Made by a program: the position numbers and the translations under genes. Of a stretch of DNA of 16,394 nt, positions 7,499 through 14,394 are shown in pieces. Numbering within the stretch: the stretch's first letter is position 1; each line of letters starts with the position of its first letter. This DNA comes from Deltaproteobacteria bacterium (lineage in GTDB: Bacteria; Myxococcota; B64-G9): positions 1-16,394 of the forward strand of contig JAUVAM010000011.1 in the NCBI GenBank assembly GCA_030591745.1, given 5' to 3'. Below the pieces are notes generated by a model that was given only the letters and a program-made list of their open reading frames with translations, ran no database searches and was not told the DNA's origin.

Positions 7499-9078
7499 TC
7501 TGCGATGCCCTCCACGTCTACCTTGCAGCGACCCGCGCAGGTGTAGCCCTCGTTGGCGTTGTAGCTCCAGCCCAGCAGCTTTGAGCCGCCGCCGCCCTGG
7601 GTGGTGATCAGAAAATTGGGCTCGAGCAGGCCAAAGCCTTCGGCCCTCCCCGCCTCCGTGTCCTTGTCGCCTCGGGATGGATCCACGGGCACCCAGCCAT
7701 AGCCCGGCAGGTAGATTTCAACCCAACGGTGATGGACGTCATCGTAGGATGCGTCGTCCCGGCGCACCACCAGGCTGCCGGCGTAGCGAGCCGGAATCCC
7801 CATGGCACGGCACATGGCGATGAAGACGAAGCTGTATTCCGAACAAGAGCCGGAACCCCGCGCCAGCACCTTGGGCGCCACGTCCCAACCGCCCACCATT
7901 TCATAGTGCATGCGTTTGTGAATGTGACGATAAATACGCCGGGCCATCCAATAAGGATTTCGCTCTTTGCCCACGGCTTTTTCGGCGGCCTCGCGGATGA
8001 CGGGGTTGTGGATGTCGTACTTGGAATCGTCCACCAAATAGGCGCGGCGCACTTCGGCCGGCAGCCTGGATAAAGGCTTGACCTGCTCCGGCCAGATTAT
8101 CCAACGCACATGCCAGGCGGTCAATTCCACCGCCATGCGCACCGTCGCTGTCTTTCCGGCCTCCAAATTGTCGAAATGAAAGTGAGCCACGGCCTGACCC
8201 CAGCGGTCCTGCTTTCGGGCAAAGTCCGCGGGTTCGAACTCTGGTTTTCCATGTATCTTCTGGCTGTGAAGGTCTTTCGGCAAAGCCAAATAGACATCCA
8301 CATCGGGCAAGACATCGGGTCCAAAATTGCGTACCTGATGGGTGAAGTTCACCCGGGCCCGACGAGGCTTATCACGCAAAACAAAATCCTCACCCTCACG
8401 ACTCACGGCCGCGATGCTGTCTTGCTGATAGTCCACCACCAAAATACGCTGCCCGTCGAAGGCCAGGCCCGTGGGGTGGGGTCCCGGGGAGGGCAGGCTG
8501 TGCAGCACCTCTCCGCGTTCCGGATCCAGCACATGCAGCTTGTCGCTCAAGCGATCACTGACCCAAAGATAGCGTCCGTCGTAGGCCAGACCATCGACCG
8601 ACTCGCTCGGAAAGGGCAGCTCCGCCAGGGTGGTGCCGTCTTCCGGATCCACCCGGTGCAAACTGCGGGTGGCGTCATCGGAGACCCAAAGGGCACGGCC
8701 GTCGAAGGCCAGGCCCCGAGGCACCTTGACCGGAGACGGAATCACCCGGCTGACCAGCCCCGTGTCGGGCTGAATGCGATAGAGCTTGGCCTCCAGCACA
8801 TCGACGCTCCAAAGTTGCTCACCGTCATGGGCCAAACCCGCCGGACGGTAGCCGGGGCTCTTGAGGCGCTTGAGCTCCCGCCCACTTTTGGCGTCGATGG
8901 CGATGAGTTGGTCCGCGCCGTGGTCGGCAAGCCAAATGCGCCCACCCTCAAAGGCCAGGCCCGTGGCCGTCTTGCCCGGGCTCGGCCACCGAGCGACGAC
9001 GTCGCCGGGAGACGCGGCCCAGACCGGGGTGGTAGCGAGGCTCAAGCACAGGAAAAAAACAAGTCGCGTTATGCTCAT
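7471..9078 (-). CDS. Exported beta-propeller / transglutaminase-like protein (535 aa)
   Basis: A cleavable signal peptide (MSITRLVFFLCLSLATTPVWA) precedes five roughly 43-residue repeats of the form GLAFDGRxLWVSD...LDPxxG, a Vgb/NHL-type propeller fragment (about residues 25-235). Next come about 110 beta-rich residues and then a transglutaminase-like domain with a complete catalytic triad: Cys412 in GSGSCSEYS, His450 in HHRWVEIY and Asp466 in WVPVDPS. This fold (transglutaminase core superfamily) includes cysteine proteases and crosslinking enzymes acting on envelope proteins, so the site of action is probably the periplasm or cell surface. The tail ends with TCAGRC, a CxxxC pair, then an acidic stretch. 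The ATG at 9078 has GGAGGT 9-14 bases upstream; a TTG at 9081 is not needed. It is the upstream gene of a two-gene operon with the radical SAM gene and is divergent from ssb. Confidence 0.88.
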   Translation of the reverse strand: MSITRLVFFLCLSLATTPVWAASPGDVVARWPSPGKTATGLAFEGGRIWLADHGADQLIAIDAKSGRELKRLKSPGYRPAGLAHDGEQLWSVDVLEAKLYRIQPDTGLVSRVIPSPVKVPRGLAFDGRALWVSDDATRSLHRVDPEDGTTLAELPFPSESVDGLAYDGRYLWVSDRLSDKLHVLDPERGEVLHSLPSPGPHPTGLAFDGQRILVVDYQQDSIAAVSREGEDFVLRDKPRRARVNFTHQVRNFGPDVLPDVDVYLALPKDLHSQKIHGKPEFEPADFARKQDRWGQAVAHFHFDNLEAGKTATVRMAVELTAWHVRWIIWPEQVKPLSRLPAEVRRAYLVDDSKYDIHNPVIREAAEKAVGKERNPYWMARRIYRHIHKRMHYEMVGGWDVAPKVLARGSGSCSEYSFVFIAMCRAMGIPARYAGSLVVRRDDASYDDVHHRWVEIYLPGYGWVPVDPSRGDKDTEAGRAEGFGLLEPNFLITTQGGGGSKLLGWSYNANEGYTCAGRCKVDVEGIAEWEPAPTPK

Positions 9079-9134
9079 CAATCAGGACCTCCATGCCCAC
9101 TTTGGGACGACGGTATGCCTTTTGTCAGGGGCGA

Positions 9135-9144
9135 ATGTTAACAT
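9135..9144. promoter_or_regulatory. Palindrome ATGTTAACAT in the divergent ssb upstream region
   Basis: A perfect 10-base palindrome sits between the transglutaminase-like gene and ssb, in the middle of the only open regulatory space they share. It could bind a dimeric regulator. It does not match a LexA box I recognise, and its length allows for chance. Confidence 0.25.
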
Positions 9145-9176
9145 GTCCTCATTGGGCCGGGCAAGGCACGGGAGGC

Positions 9177-9206
9177 TTGACTAGGCCCCTGTTGGCATGG
9201 GTTACT
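9177..9206 (+). promoter_or_regulatory. Candidate sigma-70 promoter for ssb
   Basis: TTGACT at 9177-9182 (5 of 6 consensus) is followed after 18 bases by GTTACT at 9201-9206 (3 of 6 for -10). The position, about 40 bases before the ssb start, suits a promoter, but the -10 is poor. Confidence 0.3.
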
Positions 9207-9247
9207 GCCCGCAGAAAAAACAATCATCCATATCAAGGAGGTCGCGT

Positions 9248-9838
9248 ATGGCCGGTGTAAACAAGGTAATTCTGCTCGGCAACCTGGGTGCGGATCCCGA
9301 GGCTCGCTCCACTCAGAGCGGCTCGACCGTGACCAATTTCCGCATCGCCACTTCCGAAAAATGGACCAGCAAAGACGGCCAAGCCCAAGAGCGTACCGAA
9401 TGGCATCGCATCGTGACCTTCGGCCGCCTGGCCGATCACTGCCGTGACTATCTCTCCAAGGGCCGCCAAGTCTACGTGGAAGGTCGCATTCAGACCAATG
9501 CCTGGGAAGACCGAGAAGGCAACAAGCGCTACACCACCGAAATCATCGCCCAGACCGTTCAGTTCTTAGGCAAAGGCGGCGGCGGTGGTGGCGACCAGGG
9601 CGGCGGCCAGGGCGGCGGCCAGGGCGGCGGCGGCTTCAACCAGGGCGGTGGTCAAGGTGGAGGCGGCTACAACCAAGGTGGCGGCGGTCAAGGTGGCGGT
9701 GGTCAAGGTGGCGGCGGTCAAGGTGGCGGCGGTCAAGGTGGCGGCGGTCAAGGCGGTGGTGGTCAAGACGGCGGTGGCCAGGGCGGCGGCGGCTGGGATC
9801 CCCCTCCGCCCATTTCTGATGATGATGTACCTTTTTGA
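9248..9838 (+). CDS. ssb: Single-stranded DNA-binding protein with long Gly/Gln linker (196 aa)
   Basis: This cytoplasmic SSB binds and protects ssDNA in replication, repair and recombination. Residues 1-109 form the OB-fold domain: [20 protein letters not shown] start, [27 protein letters not shown], and the VEGRIQT strand. Residues 110-181 are a low-complexity linker of Gly with Gln. The tail DDDVPF is the standard acidic tip that contacts partners. The linker is about 72 residues of nearly pure Gly/Gln, in contrast to the mixed linkers of most SSBs. The ATG at 9248 follows AAGGAGG by about 7 bases, and the sequence begins as in other SSBs; an upstream ORF extension to 9197 has no support. 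The gene ends three bases before the convergent CsgG-like gene. Gene symbol is confident by family; paralogue number cannot be told. Confidence 0.97.
   Translation: MAGVNKVILLGNLGADPEARSTQSGSTVTNFRIATSEKWTSKDGQAQERTEWHRIVTFGRLADHCRDYLSKGRQVYVEGRIQTNAWEDREGNKRYTTEIIAQTVQFLGKGGGGGGDQGGGQGGGQGGGGFNQGGGQGGGGYNQGGGGQGGGGQGGGGQGGGGQGGGGQGGGGQDGGGQGGGGWDPPPPISDDDVPF
9674..9790 (+). repeat. 15-base tandem repeat in the ssb linker
   Basis: Seven full copies and one partial copy of a 15-base unit, CAAGGTGGCGGCGGT and near variants, encode Q-G-G-G-G repeats (QDGGG in the seventh). The first copies are most alike; the last two differ by up to four bases, which suggests copy-number change by slippage. 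The repeat lies in frame within ssb, so gains or losses would change linker length in steps of five residues. Confidence 0.9.
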
Positions 9839-9841
9839 TCT

Positions 9842-10999
9842 TTAGAACTGATACCCCGAACTAAGCCCCACAAAGCCCCCCACCAAGTTGGCCTCCAGGG
9901 TTTCGGCAGGCACCATCTCGCAATCATCATCTGTACAATGCTCTTCTTCAAGGCTGCGATGAAGGCGCATGGCCACACCAGCTCGTAGACCCACGTGCCA
10001 ATGGGGATTCAGGTACAAGTCCACCCCCAGACCCAGGTTCCAGGCGAAACCCGTGCCTGCGAGATCCGTCTCTCCTCCGGCATCCTTCGCGCTCATGAAA
10101 CTAAAACCCACATCCGTATAAATCAGGGGCAAGGCCCAGGAATTCAAAGGCAAGGCCAGATCGGCGCCCACGCCCAACTCGAAAGCCTGCCGCATGCGTG
10201 TTACCTCGTCGACCGTGGCCGCGGTCACATACCCACCAATTCGGCCATAGGCTTTGAGCCAACGAGTTACAGCGTAACCCGCTTGCAAATCAAACAACGC
10301 CCCGTTGCGCACGCCCGCTAAGTCATCCGAGTAATCATAACCTTCACTGACGCCCTCGCCTTTGAAGTTGGTCAAACCGCCCACATGAACCCGCACAAAA
10401 GCCCCCTCCGGATCCGGCAAGGTGAACCACTCGTTCTTCTTGGCGGCAGGCGGCGTTGTTGGCGCGGACTTCGGCTTGACCTTAACTTCAGGTGGCGGTT
10501 CGGGGGCTTTCTCGCCGGTCAGATCCTTGTGGGCCGCGGCCATCAACTCCAGCACCGCCGCGGGCACGGACTCCACCAGCGCGTCTTCGCCTCCCTTGAG
10601 CGTCTTGCTCAATCCCTGGGCCACCTTGACCCGCTCTACGTCCAGGAGCTTCAAGTTCAACAGGTAGGTCTTGCCGAACAAACTGATGTTGCCCATCACC
10701 ATCCAGCGCACACCCAGGGCTCCACCGATATCAGCCATGCAGCTCTCGCTGTCACAACCCAGCATTTGCTTCTGCTGCTCTAATTGCAGCGCCGCCCGGA
10801 TGTCCGACTTGCCGATGACCTCGTAATCGCCCATGCCACGAATCTGGTTGGCCACCATGTCGCCCAGGGCGTCCATCTGCTCCTGGGTCACGCCGCCCTT
10901 CGAGGTAAACTCCATGACCGCAACGGTCACGGCAGGCTTCTCCTCGGCCTGTACGGCAATCGGACACAAGAGGATCAAGCAAAACAGAATGCGTCTCAT
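9842..10999 (-). CDS. Exported CsgG/TolB-N-like domain plus putative outer-membrane barrel, copy A (385 aa)
   Basis: A signal peptide (cleavage about VQA/EE, residue 18) leads into a domain at about residues 22-160 starting VAVMEFTSKGG, with strand-helix alternation like the CsgG/TolB N-terminal family. It contains a Cys pair LGCDSESC (Cys82, 87) and ALGVRWMVMGNISLFGKTYLLNLKLLD. A Pro/Lys linker (about 162-188) leads to a C-terminal half of repeated short amphipathic strands, ending LSSGYQF with terminal Phe, as in outer-membrane beta-barrels. I infer an outer-membrane protein with a periplasmic domain. The ATG at 10999 follows GAGGAAA, which overlaps the TGA of the upstream paralogue. It lies 10 bases downstream of copy B's stop and shares its N-domain closely while the barrel differs. 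Function is unknown. Confidence 0.8.
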   Translation of the reverse strand: MRRILFCLILLCPIAVQAEEKPAVTVAVMEFTSKGGVTQEQMDALGDMVANQIRGMGDYEVIGKSDIRAALQLEQQKQMLGCDSESCMADIGGALGVRWMVMGNISLFGKTYLLNLKLLDVERVKVAQGLSKTLKGGEDALVESVPAAVLELMAAAHKDLTGEKAPEPPPEVKVKPKSAPTTPPAAKKNEWFTLPDPEGAFVRVHVGGLTNFKGEGVSEGYDYSDDLAGVRNGALFDLQAGYAVTRWLKAYGRIGGYVTAATVDEVTRMRQAFELGVGADLALPLNSWALPLIYTDVGFSFMSAKDAGGETDLAGTGFAWNLGLGVDLYLNPHWHVGLRAGVAMRLHRSLEEEHCTDDDCEMVPAETLEANLVGGFVGLSSGYQF

Positions 11000-11009
11000 G
11001 ACGGTTTCC

Positions 11010-12116
11010 TCAAAACTCGTAGCCAACATTCACCAGAGCGGTGAGCCCCAAAGCCATAACGCGGGTATCAATGCGCGTACCGGACTCGTCGTGAACGCTG
11101 GTGTAGATATCCAAAAACGCGCCTACTCGGCTACCCAAGACCCAGCCCCCACCAAATAAGAAATCCACGCCAACGGCCATCTCCAGGTTCACCATGATCG
11201 AGTCCAGATCACCCAAATCCCCGCCGCCTTCTTTGTCCTTGTCCCACATCTTACCCAAACCACCAGCCACGCTGACCACCGGGCGAACCCAGTAATCCAA
11301 AGGAACGGTACCCTGGATTTCCAATGCGCCGACGAGGCAATTCCGAACACGCTCTCCCTTGGTGTCCCCGGCGGTCACAAGGCTCAACTTGGGTCCCATG
11401 ACCAACCAATCCAGTAAGCCGTAGCCTGCAAAAACGCTCAAACGAGCGCCCACCAAACCCTTGTTCAGACCGTCCATGACGGTGCCGTCAAAACCATCGT
11501 TTGTGGCATAAGGCGGCACCATGCCCACCAGCCCCAGGCTCACGGTTAATGGCACGACCCCGGCCCGTTCGCTCACGTAGTCCTGCAAATCGGCACCCAC
11601 ACCCTTGGGCTGGTCTTTCTTCAAGCCCCGAAGCAATTCTCTTGCCACGCCGGGCAGCTCAGCCACCAGTTTTTCTTCCTTGCCAGGGATGGTGCGACTG
11701 ACGCCTTTGAGCACCTCTACTTTGGCCACGTCGATCAGCTTCATGTTCAAGAGAAAGCTTTTTCCAAATCGGCTCAAGTTGCCCACCACGATAAAACGCA
11801 CACCTAAGGCCCCACCGACTTCGGCGATGCAGCTTTCATCGCTGCAACCCATGATGGTCTTTTGTTGCTCGAAGCTCAAAGTCGCCCGAATGTCATCCTT
11901 GCCGATGACCTTGTACGCCCCGGCCTCTCGAATGACGTTGGCGGCCATGTCGCTCAGGGCGTCCATCTTCTCTTGCTCGATGCAGTCCGCCTTGGAGGCG
12001 AACTCCATGACCGCGATGGAGATGGGCTCTTCTTCGGCACCCGACTCCGCGGCATGAAGCGGCGTGATCAAAAATATACACAGGCCCAAAATGGACCAGG
12101 CGCTCAGTACGCGCAT
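11010..12116 (-). CDS. Exported CsgG/TolB-N-like domain plus putative outer-membrane barrel, copy B (368 aa)
   Basis: The signal peptide (about residues 1-22, ending LHA) is followed by ISIAVMEFASKADC and a domain to about 165 carrying MGCSDESC (Cys91, 96), GGALGVRFIVVGN and LLNMKLIDVAKVEVL. This is clearly the paralogue of the next gene. The C-terminal part has glycine-aromatic, alternating strands and ends ALVNVGYEF, a terminal-Phe barrel signature. A difference from copy A is an extra Cys45 and the lack of the Pro/Lys linker. The ATG at 12116 has GGAGG about 7 bases upstream. It is the first gene of the pair, with the Cys-rich lipoprotein terminator just upstream, so it probably has a separate promoter. 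It probably arose by duplication of copy A or the reverse; function unknown. Confidence 0.8.
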   Translation of the reverse strand: MRVLSAWSILGLCIFLITPLHAAESGAEEEPISIAVMEFASKADCIEQEKMDALSDMAANVIREAGAYKVIGKDDIRATLSFEQQKTIMGCSDESCIAEVGGALGVRFIVVGNLSRFGKSFLLNMKLIDVAKVEVLKGVSRTIPGKEEKLVAELPGVARELLRGLKKDQPKGVGADLQDYVSERAGVVPLTVSLGLVGMVPPYATNDGFDGTVMDGLNKGLVGARLSVFAGYGLLDWLVMGPKLSLVTAGDTKGERVRNCLVGALEIQGTVPLDYWVRPVVSVAGGLGKMWDKDKEGGGDLGDLDSIMVNLEMAVGVDFLFGGGWVLGSRVGAFLDIYTSVHDESGTRIDTRVMALGLTALVNVGYEF

Positions 12117-12170
12117 GGGCAAACCTCCGCAAACAGGAATGACCTCATGGTAGATCGATTCTTGATTACC

Positions 12171-12208
12171 CACAAGAAACCCCGTCCCGGCACGGAGCCG
12201 GAACGGGG
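12171..12208 (-). terminator. Rho-independent terminator for the Cys-rich lipoprotein gene
   Basis: The arms CCCCGTCCCGGC (12180-12191) and GCCGGAACGGGG (12197-12208) pair over 12 positions with one C-A mismatch and a 5-base loop (ACGGA). Read on the minus strand, the hairpin is followed by TTTCTTGTG (12179-12171). It lies 38 bases past the lipoprotein stop. The T tract is short but directional; the plus strand has none, so it would stop minus-strand transcription only. Confidence 0.75.
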
Positions 12209-12245
12209 GGAGACAGGGCCAATCACGCCGTCAGCGGGGGGCCTT

Positions 12246-13568
12246 TTACTGGCAGCGTCCCTGCACACAAAGCATGCCCGTGTCGCAGTCCGAATCACAG
12301 ACGCAGGCCAAGGGGTCGAAGCAGAAAGCGTCCTGACAGACCTCGCCGGTGGCGCATTCGGCATCTTCGCAGCATGGCACGCGGCAGAACCCATCCACGC
12401 ATTCCGCGTCGGCGGGACAGTCCGAGTTGAAGCGGCAATCCGGGGGAATTTCGCTGTTGGCCCGGCAGACGCCACAGTCACAGAACTCGTCGGTGCCGCA
12501 GTCCGTGTCGTCGTTGCAGATGAGACGACATTGGGCGTCGACGCAAATCTGACCTTCCGCGCATTCGCTGTCGCGCAGGCACTGGGGCTCGGGCTCCGGC
12601 TCATCGACGCAGACGAAGTTTTCGCAAACTTGCGCAGGCGGGCAGTCGGCGTCACCACCGCAAAGCACGGCGCAGCGACCGTCCACGCAGACCTCGGGCT
12701 CGGTGCAATCGGCCGAGGACTCGCAGCTGTTCTCCGCCCCGGCCACGCAGATGTGGTCTTCGCAGACCTGGCCCGTGGGGCAGTCCGAATTCATCTGGCA
12801 AAGTTGCTGGCATTGCCCGTCTAAGCAGACCATGGCGCCCGGGCATTCCTCCGAGGTGGTACATTCGGTGGGGGCAATCTCTTCGGGTTTGCAGGTGCCC
12901 GCGTCGCAGATCTCGCCTTCGGCGCAATCAGCGTGGCTGGCACAGCCGGCGGGAACACAGGCGCCACCGTGGCAGGCCATGGCCACTTCGCAGTCCAGAT
13001 CCGTCAAGCATTCGACGGCTACGCAGTCGCCCTGCAGGCAGATGGCCAGACCATCACAGTCCGCGTCCGACGCGCAGGGAACTTCCAGGCCCTGACATTG
13101 ACCGGCCTCACAGACCTGATCACCGGGGCAGTCGCTATTGGCAAAGCATTCCACGCCTTCGACCACCCAGCATCCGTTGCAATCGCATTCAACACAGGTT
13201 CCACCCTCGCAGAACTGCTCGAAGCAGGTCTCTGCCTGGCAAGCACCGTCCTGACAGACCTCACCTTCGTAACAGTCGTCGTTGCTCCGGCAGCCGGCCA
13301 CGCAGGTGTCGTTTTCGCAAATCTCACCGTAGTAGCAGTCCCAGTCGGAGTAACACTCGTAGAAGTTGTCTACCTGCCAGCAACTGGAGCAGTCGCATTC
13401 GTAACAACCGAAGTCATCACAGTAGTAGTCGTAGCAGTCGTCGTAACAGCCCTCGCCCGAGCATTCTTCGAAACAGTCGTCATCGAGACAGAAGGGACAT
13501 CCGCTCAAGGACAGGGTTAGGGATGCCAGCAGGCCCACCAACAAAATCTTGCTCATCAAGGCTTTCAT
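12246..13568 (-). CDS. Cysteine-rich modular lipoprotein (440 aa)
   Basis: A lipoprotein signal ends in LSLSGC with Cys24 as the predicted lipidated residue. After a Cys/Asp/Tyr-rich head (about 25-60), fifteen modules follow C-x5-C-x5-C-x4-C, for example CQMNSDCPTGQVCEDHIC. This is a disulphide-rich unit resembling the EB or Dickkopf-like modules common in exported Myxococcota proteins. Two related blocks, CYECDCSSCW and CVECDCNGCW, precede the first and third module, which suggests an internal duplication. The protein is acidic. I infer a membrane-anchored, disulphide-knotted surface or periplasmic protein; the binding partner is unknown. The ATG at 13568 has AAGGAGG about 7 bases upstream. 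It is followed by its own terminator. No adjacent gene is obviously linked, although disulphide formation would be needed for export. Confidence 0.85.
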   Translation of the reverse strand: MKALMSKILLVGLLASLTLSLSGCPFCLDDDCFEECSGEGCYDDCYDYYCDDFGCYECDCSSCWQVDNFYECYSDWDCYYGEICENDTCVAGCRSNDDCYEGEVCQDGACQAETCFEQFCEGGTCVECDCNGCWVVEGVECFANSDCPGDQVCEAGQCQGLEVPCASDADCDGLAICLQGDCVAVECLTDLDCEVAMACHGGACVPAGCASHADCAEGEICDAGTCKPEEIAPTECTTSEECPGAMVCLDGQCQQLCQMNSDCPTGQVCEDHICVAGAENSCESSADCTEPEVCVDGRCAVLCGGDADCPPAQVCENFVCVDEPEPEPQCLRDSECAEGQICVDAQCRLICNDDTDCGTDEFCDCGVCRANSEIPPDCRFNSDCPADAECVDGFCRVPCCEDAECATGEVCQDAFCFDPLACVCDSDCDTGMLCVQGRCQ

Positions 13569-13572
13569 CACG

Positions 13573-13587
13573 ACTCCTCCTTGGAGT
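13573..13587 (-). promoter_or_regulatory. Small inverted repeat over the ribosome site of the lipoprotein gene
   Basis: ACTCC and GGAGT flank five bases, and the Shine-Dalgarno AAGGAGG of the lipoprotein gene falls in this loop and stem. A 5-bp stem might modestly limit ribosome access; it may equally be a chance consequence of a strong Shine-Dalgarno site. Confidence 0.2.
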
Positions 13588-13774
13588 TTTATTTCCGTTC
13601 GCCTGTGGAATTCACCCAGCAACAAATGCAGGAGCCATGCCACAATTTCATCCGAGAAAAAAAACCTGTCATTCCACGAGACTAAACGATGTGAGCCCCA
13701 TCACATAGGCCTCAAAGCCCCGATTCCATCAGGGATTTGCGACATTCAGATCCTAGGGCCCAGCCCAATGGATC

Positions 13775-13802
13775 TTGACTTTTCACAACTTCCCTTTATG
13801 GT
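13775..13802 (+). promoter_or_regulatory. Candidate sigma-70 promoter for the PH-domain/MEMO operon
   Basis: TTGACT (13775-13780) and TATGGT (13797-13802) are separated by 16 bases, matching 5 of 6 and 4 of 6 consensus positions. They lie about 118 bases before the start codon, which would leave a leader of roughly 110 bases carrying the inverted repeat at 13866. Confidence 0.4.
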
Positions 13803-13865
13803 ACAAGGAACTAGAGCAGAAACGACAAGCGAATCGCCCCATGAAGCGTGACCATTTTTCACGGG

Positions 13866-13884
13866 GTGTTCCAGATGGGAACAC
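13866..13884 (+). promoter_or_regulatory. 7-bp inverted repeat in the leader of the PH-domain gene
   Basis: GTGTTCC, five bases, GGAACAC is a perfect dyad 36 bases before the PH-domain start codon. As DNA it resembles an operator for a dimeric regulator; as RNA it makes a 7-bp hairpin with a 5-base loop. No run of T follows, so it is not a terminator. Confidence 0.4.
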
Positions 13885-13920
13885 TGTTGATTCCAGAGTC
13901 GAAGGCAAAAGGGCCCCAAG

Positions 13921-14394
13921 ATGGATGAAAACCAGGTGTTCTCCGACACACCCCGTATCGGTCCCTTGATGTGGCTGCTCTTGGCTGCATTCCTGATTCC
14001 CCCGGCGGTGGTGACCCTGGTGGGCAATATAAGTGGAGCCCTTCCCCACCAAACCCTCTGGGTGATTCTCTTGGGTTCGCCTGTCTTTTTGATCCTCATC
14101 ACCCTGCCCCGCCGCTACGAGCTGAGTGCGGAGACCCTGTGCATCCATGGGCTCTTTTACAAAAAACGCATCGCCCTCGCCGAGGTCTCGGGCCTCAAAA
14201 GATTGTCGAAACTCAAGGCCACCTTGCATCCGGGGTCCATGTATTGTTCTGATCCGGCCAAGGCCCTGGCCATCGAACGCCAGGGCAGGCGCAGTTTGGT
14301 CATCAGTCCCAGAGATCCGGCCGCCTTCGAGGCCCGCCTCTTGATTCTTTCGGCCTCGGGCAAAAAACCGGAGCCCAAAGAGGCAGACTCATGA
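13921..14394 (+). CDS. Small membrane protein with bacterial PH-like domain (157 aa)
   Basis: Two hydrophobic helices (about residues 14-36, MWLLLAAFLIPPAVVTLVG, and 46-63, WVILLGSPVFLILITL) are joined by a short loop. The rest (about 66-150) is cytosolic in form: RRYELSAETLCIHGLFYKKRIALAEVSGL, then SPAKALAIE-like text and SLVISPRDPAAFEARLL. This matches the bPH_4 (PF06713-type) pattern, including the late ISPxdxxxFxxxL motif. Such domains sit at the membrane in small, poorly characterised proteins. The ATG at 13921 has AAAAGGG about 7 bases upstream. Its TGA overlaps the MEMO start (ATGA, 14391-14394), so the two are coupled. Function unknown; it may recruit the downstream protein to the membrane, which is inference. 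Confidence 0.75.
   Translation: MDENQVFSDTPRIGPLMWLLLAAFLIPPAVVTLVGNISGALPHQTLWVILLGSPVFLILITLPRRYELSAETLCIHGLFYKKRIALAEVSGLKRLSKLKATLHPGSMYCSDPAKALAIERQGRRSLVISPRDPAAFEARLLILSASGKKPEPKEADS

Larger units (their letters stand above)
13569..13920. other. Intergenic region between lipoprotein and PH-domain genes (352 bases)
   Basis: This is the largest non-coding gap in the window and lies between divergent genes. It holds a candidate plus-strand promoter (13775-13802), a 7-bp inverted repeat (13866-13884), and the ribosome site of the lipoprotein gene. The remainder (about 13600-13770) is A/T-richer than the surrounding genes. I see no small gene or RNA with support in it; the short open frames here lack ribosome sites and composition bias. 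Confidence 0.5.

Noticed and set aside
8110..9141. 343-residue plus-strand open frame opposite the transglutaminase gene
   Set aside because: It mirrors a real minus-strand gene in high-G+C DNA, has no ribosome site and no family motifs; the minus frame has a signal peptide, triad and propeller repeats.
9674..9790. CRISPR-like tandem array
   Set aside because: The units are contiguous 15-base coding repeats without spacers, inside ssb.
12933..13520. Long plus-strand frame opposite the Cys-rich lipoprotein
   Set aside because: It is a shadow of the Cys/Asp/Gly repeat, giving a biased Ala/Val/Thr-rich protein with no support; the minus frame has lipobox and modules.
13866..13884. Rho-independent terminator upstream of the PH-domain gene
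   Set aside because: The hairpin has no following T tract on either strand and sits close to a start codon.
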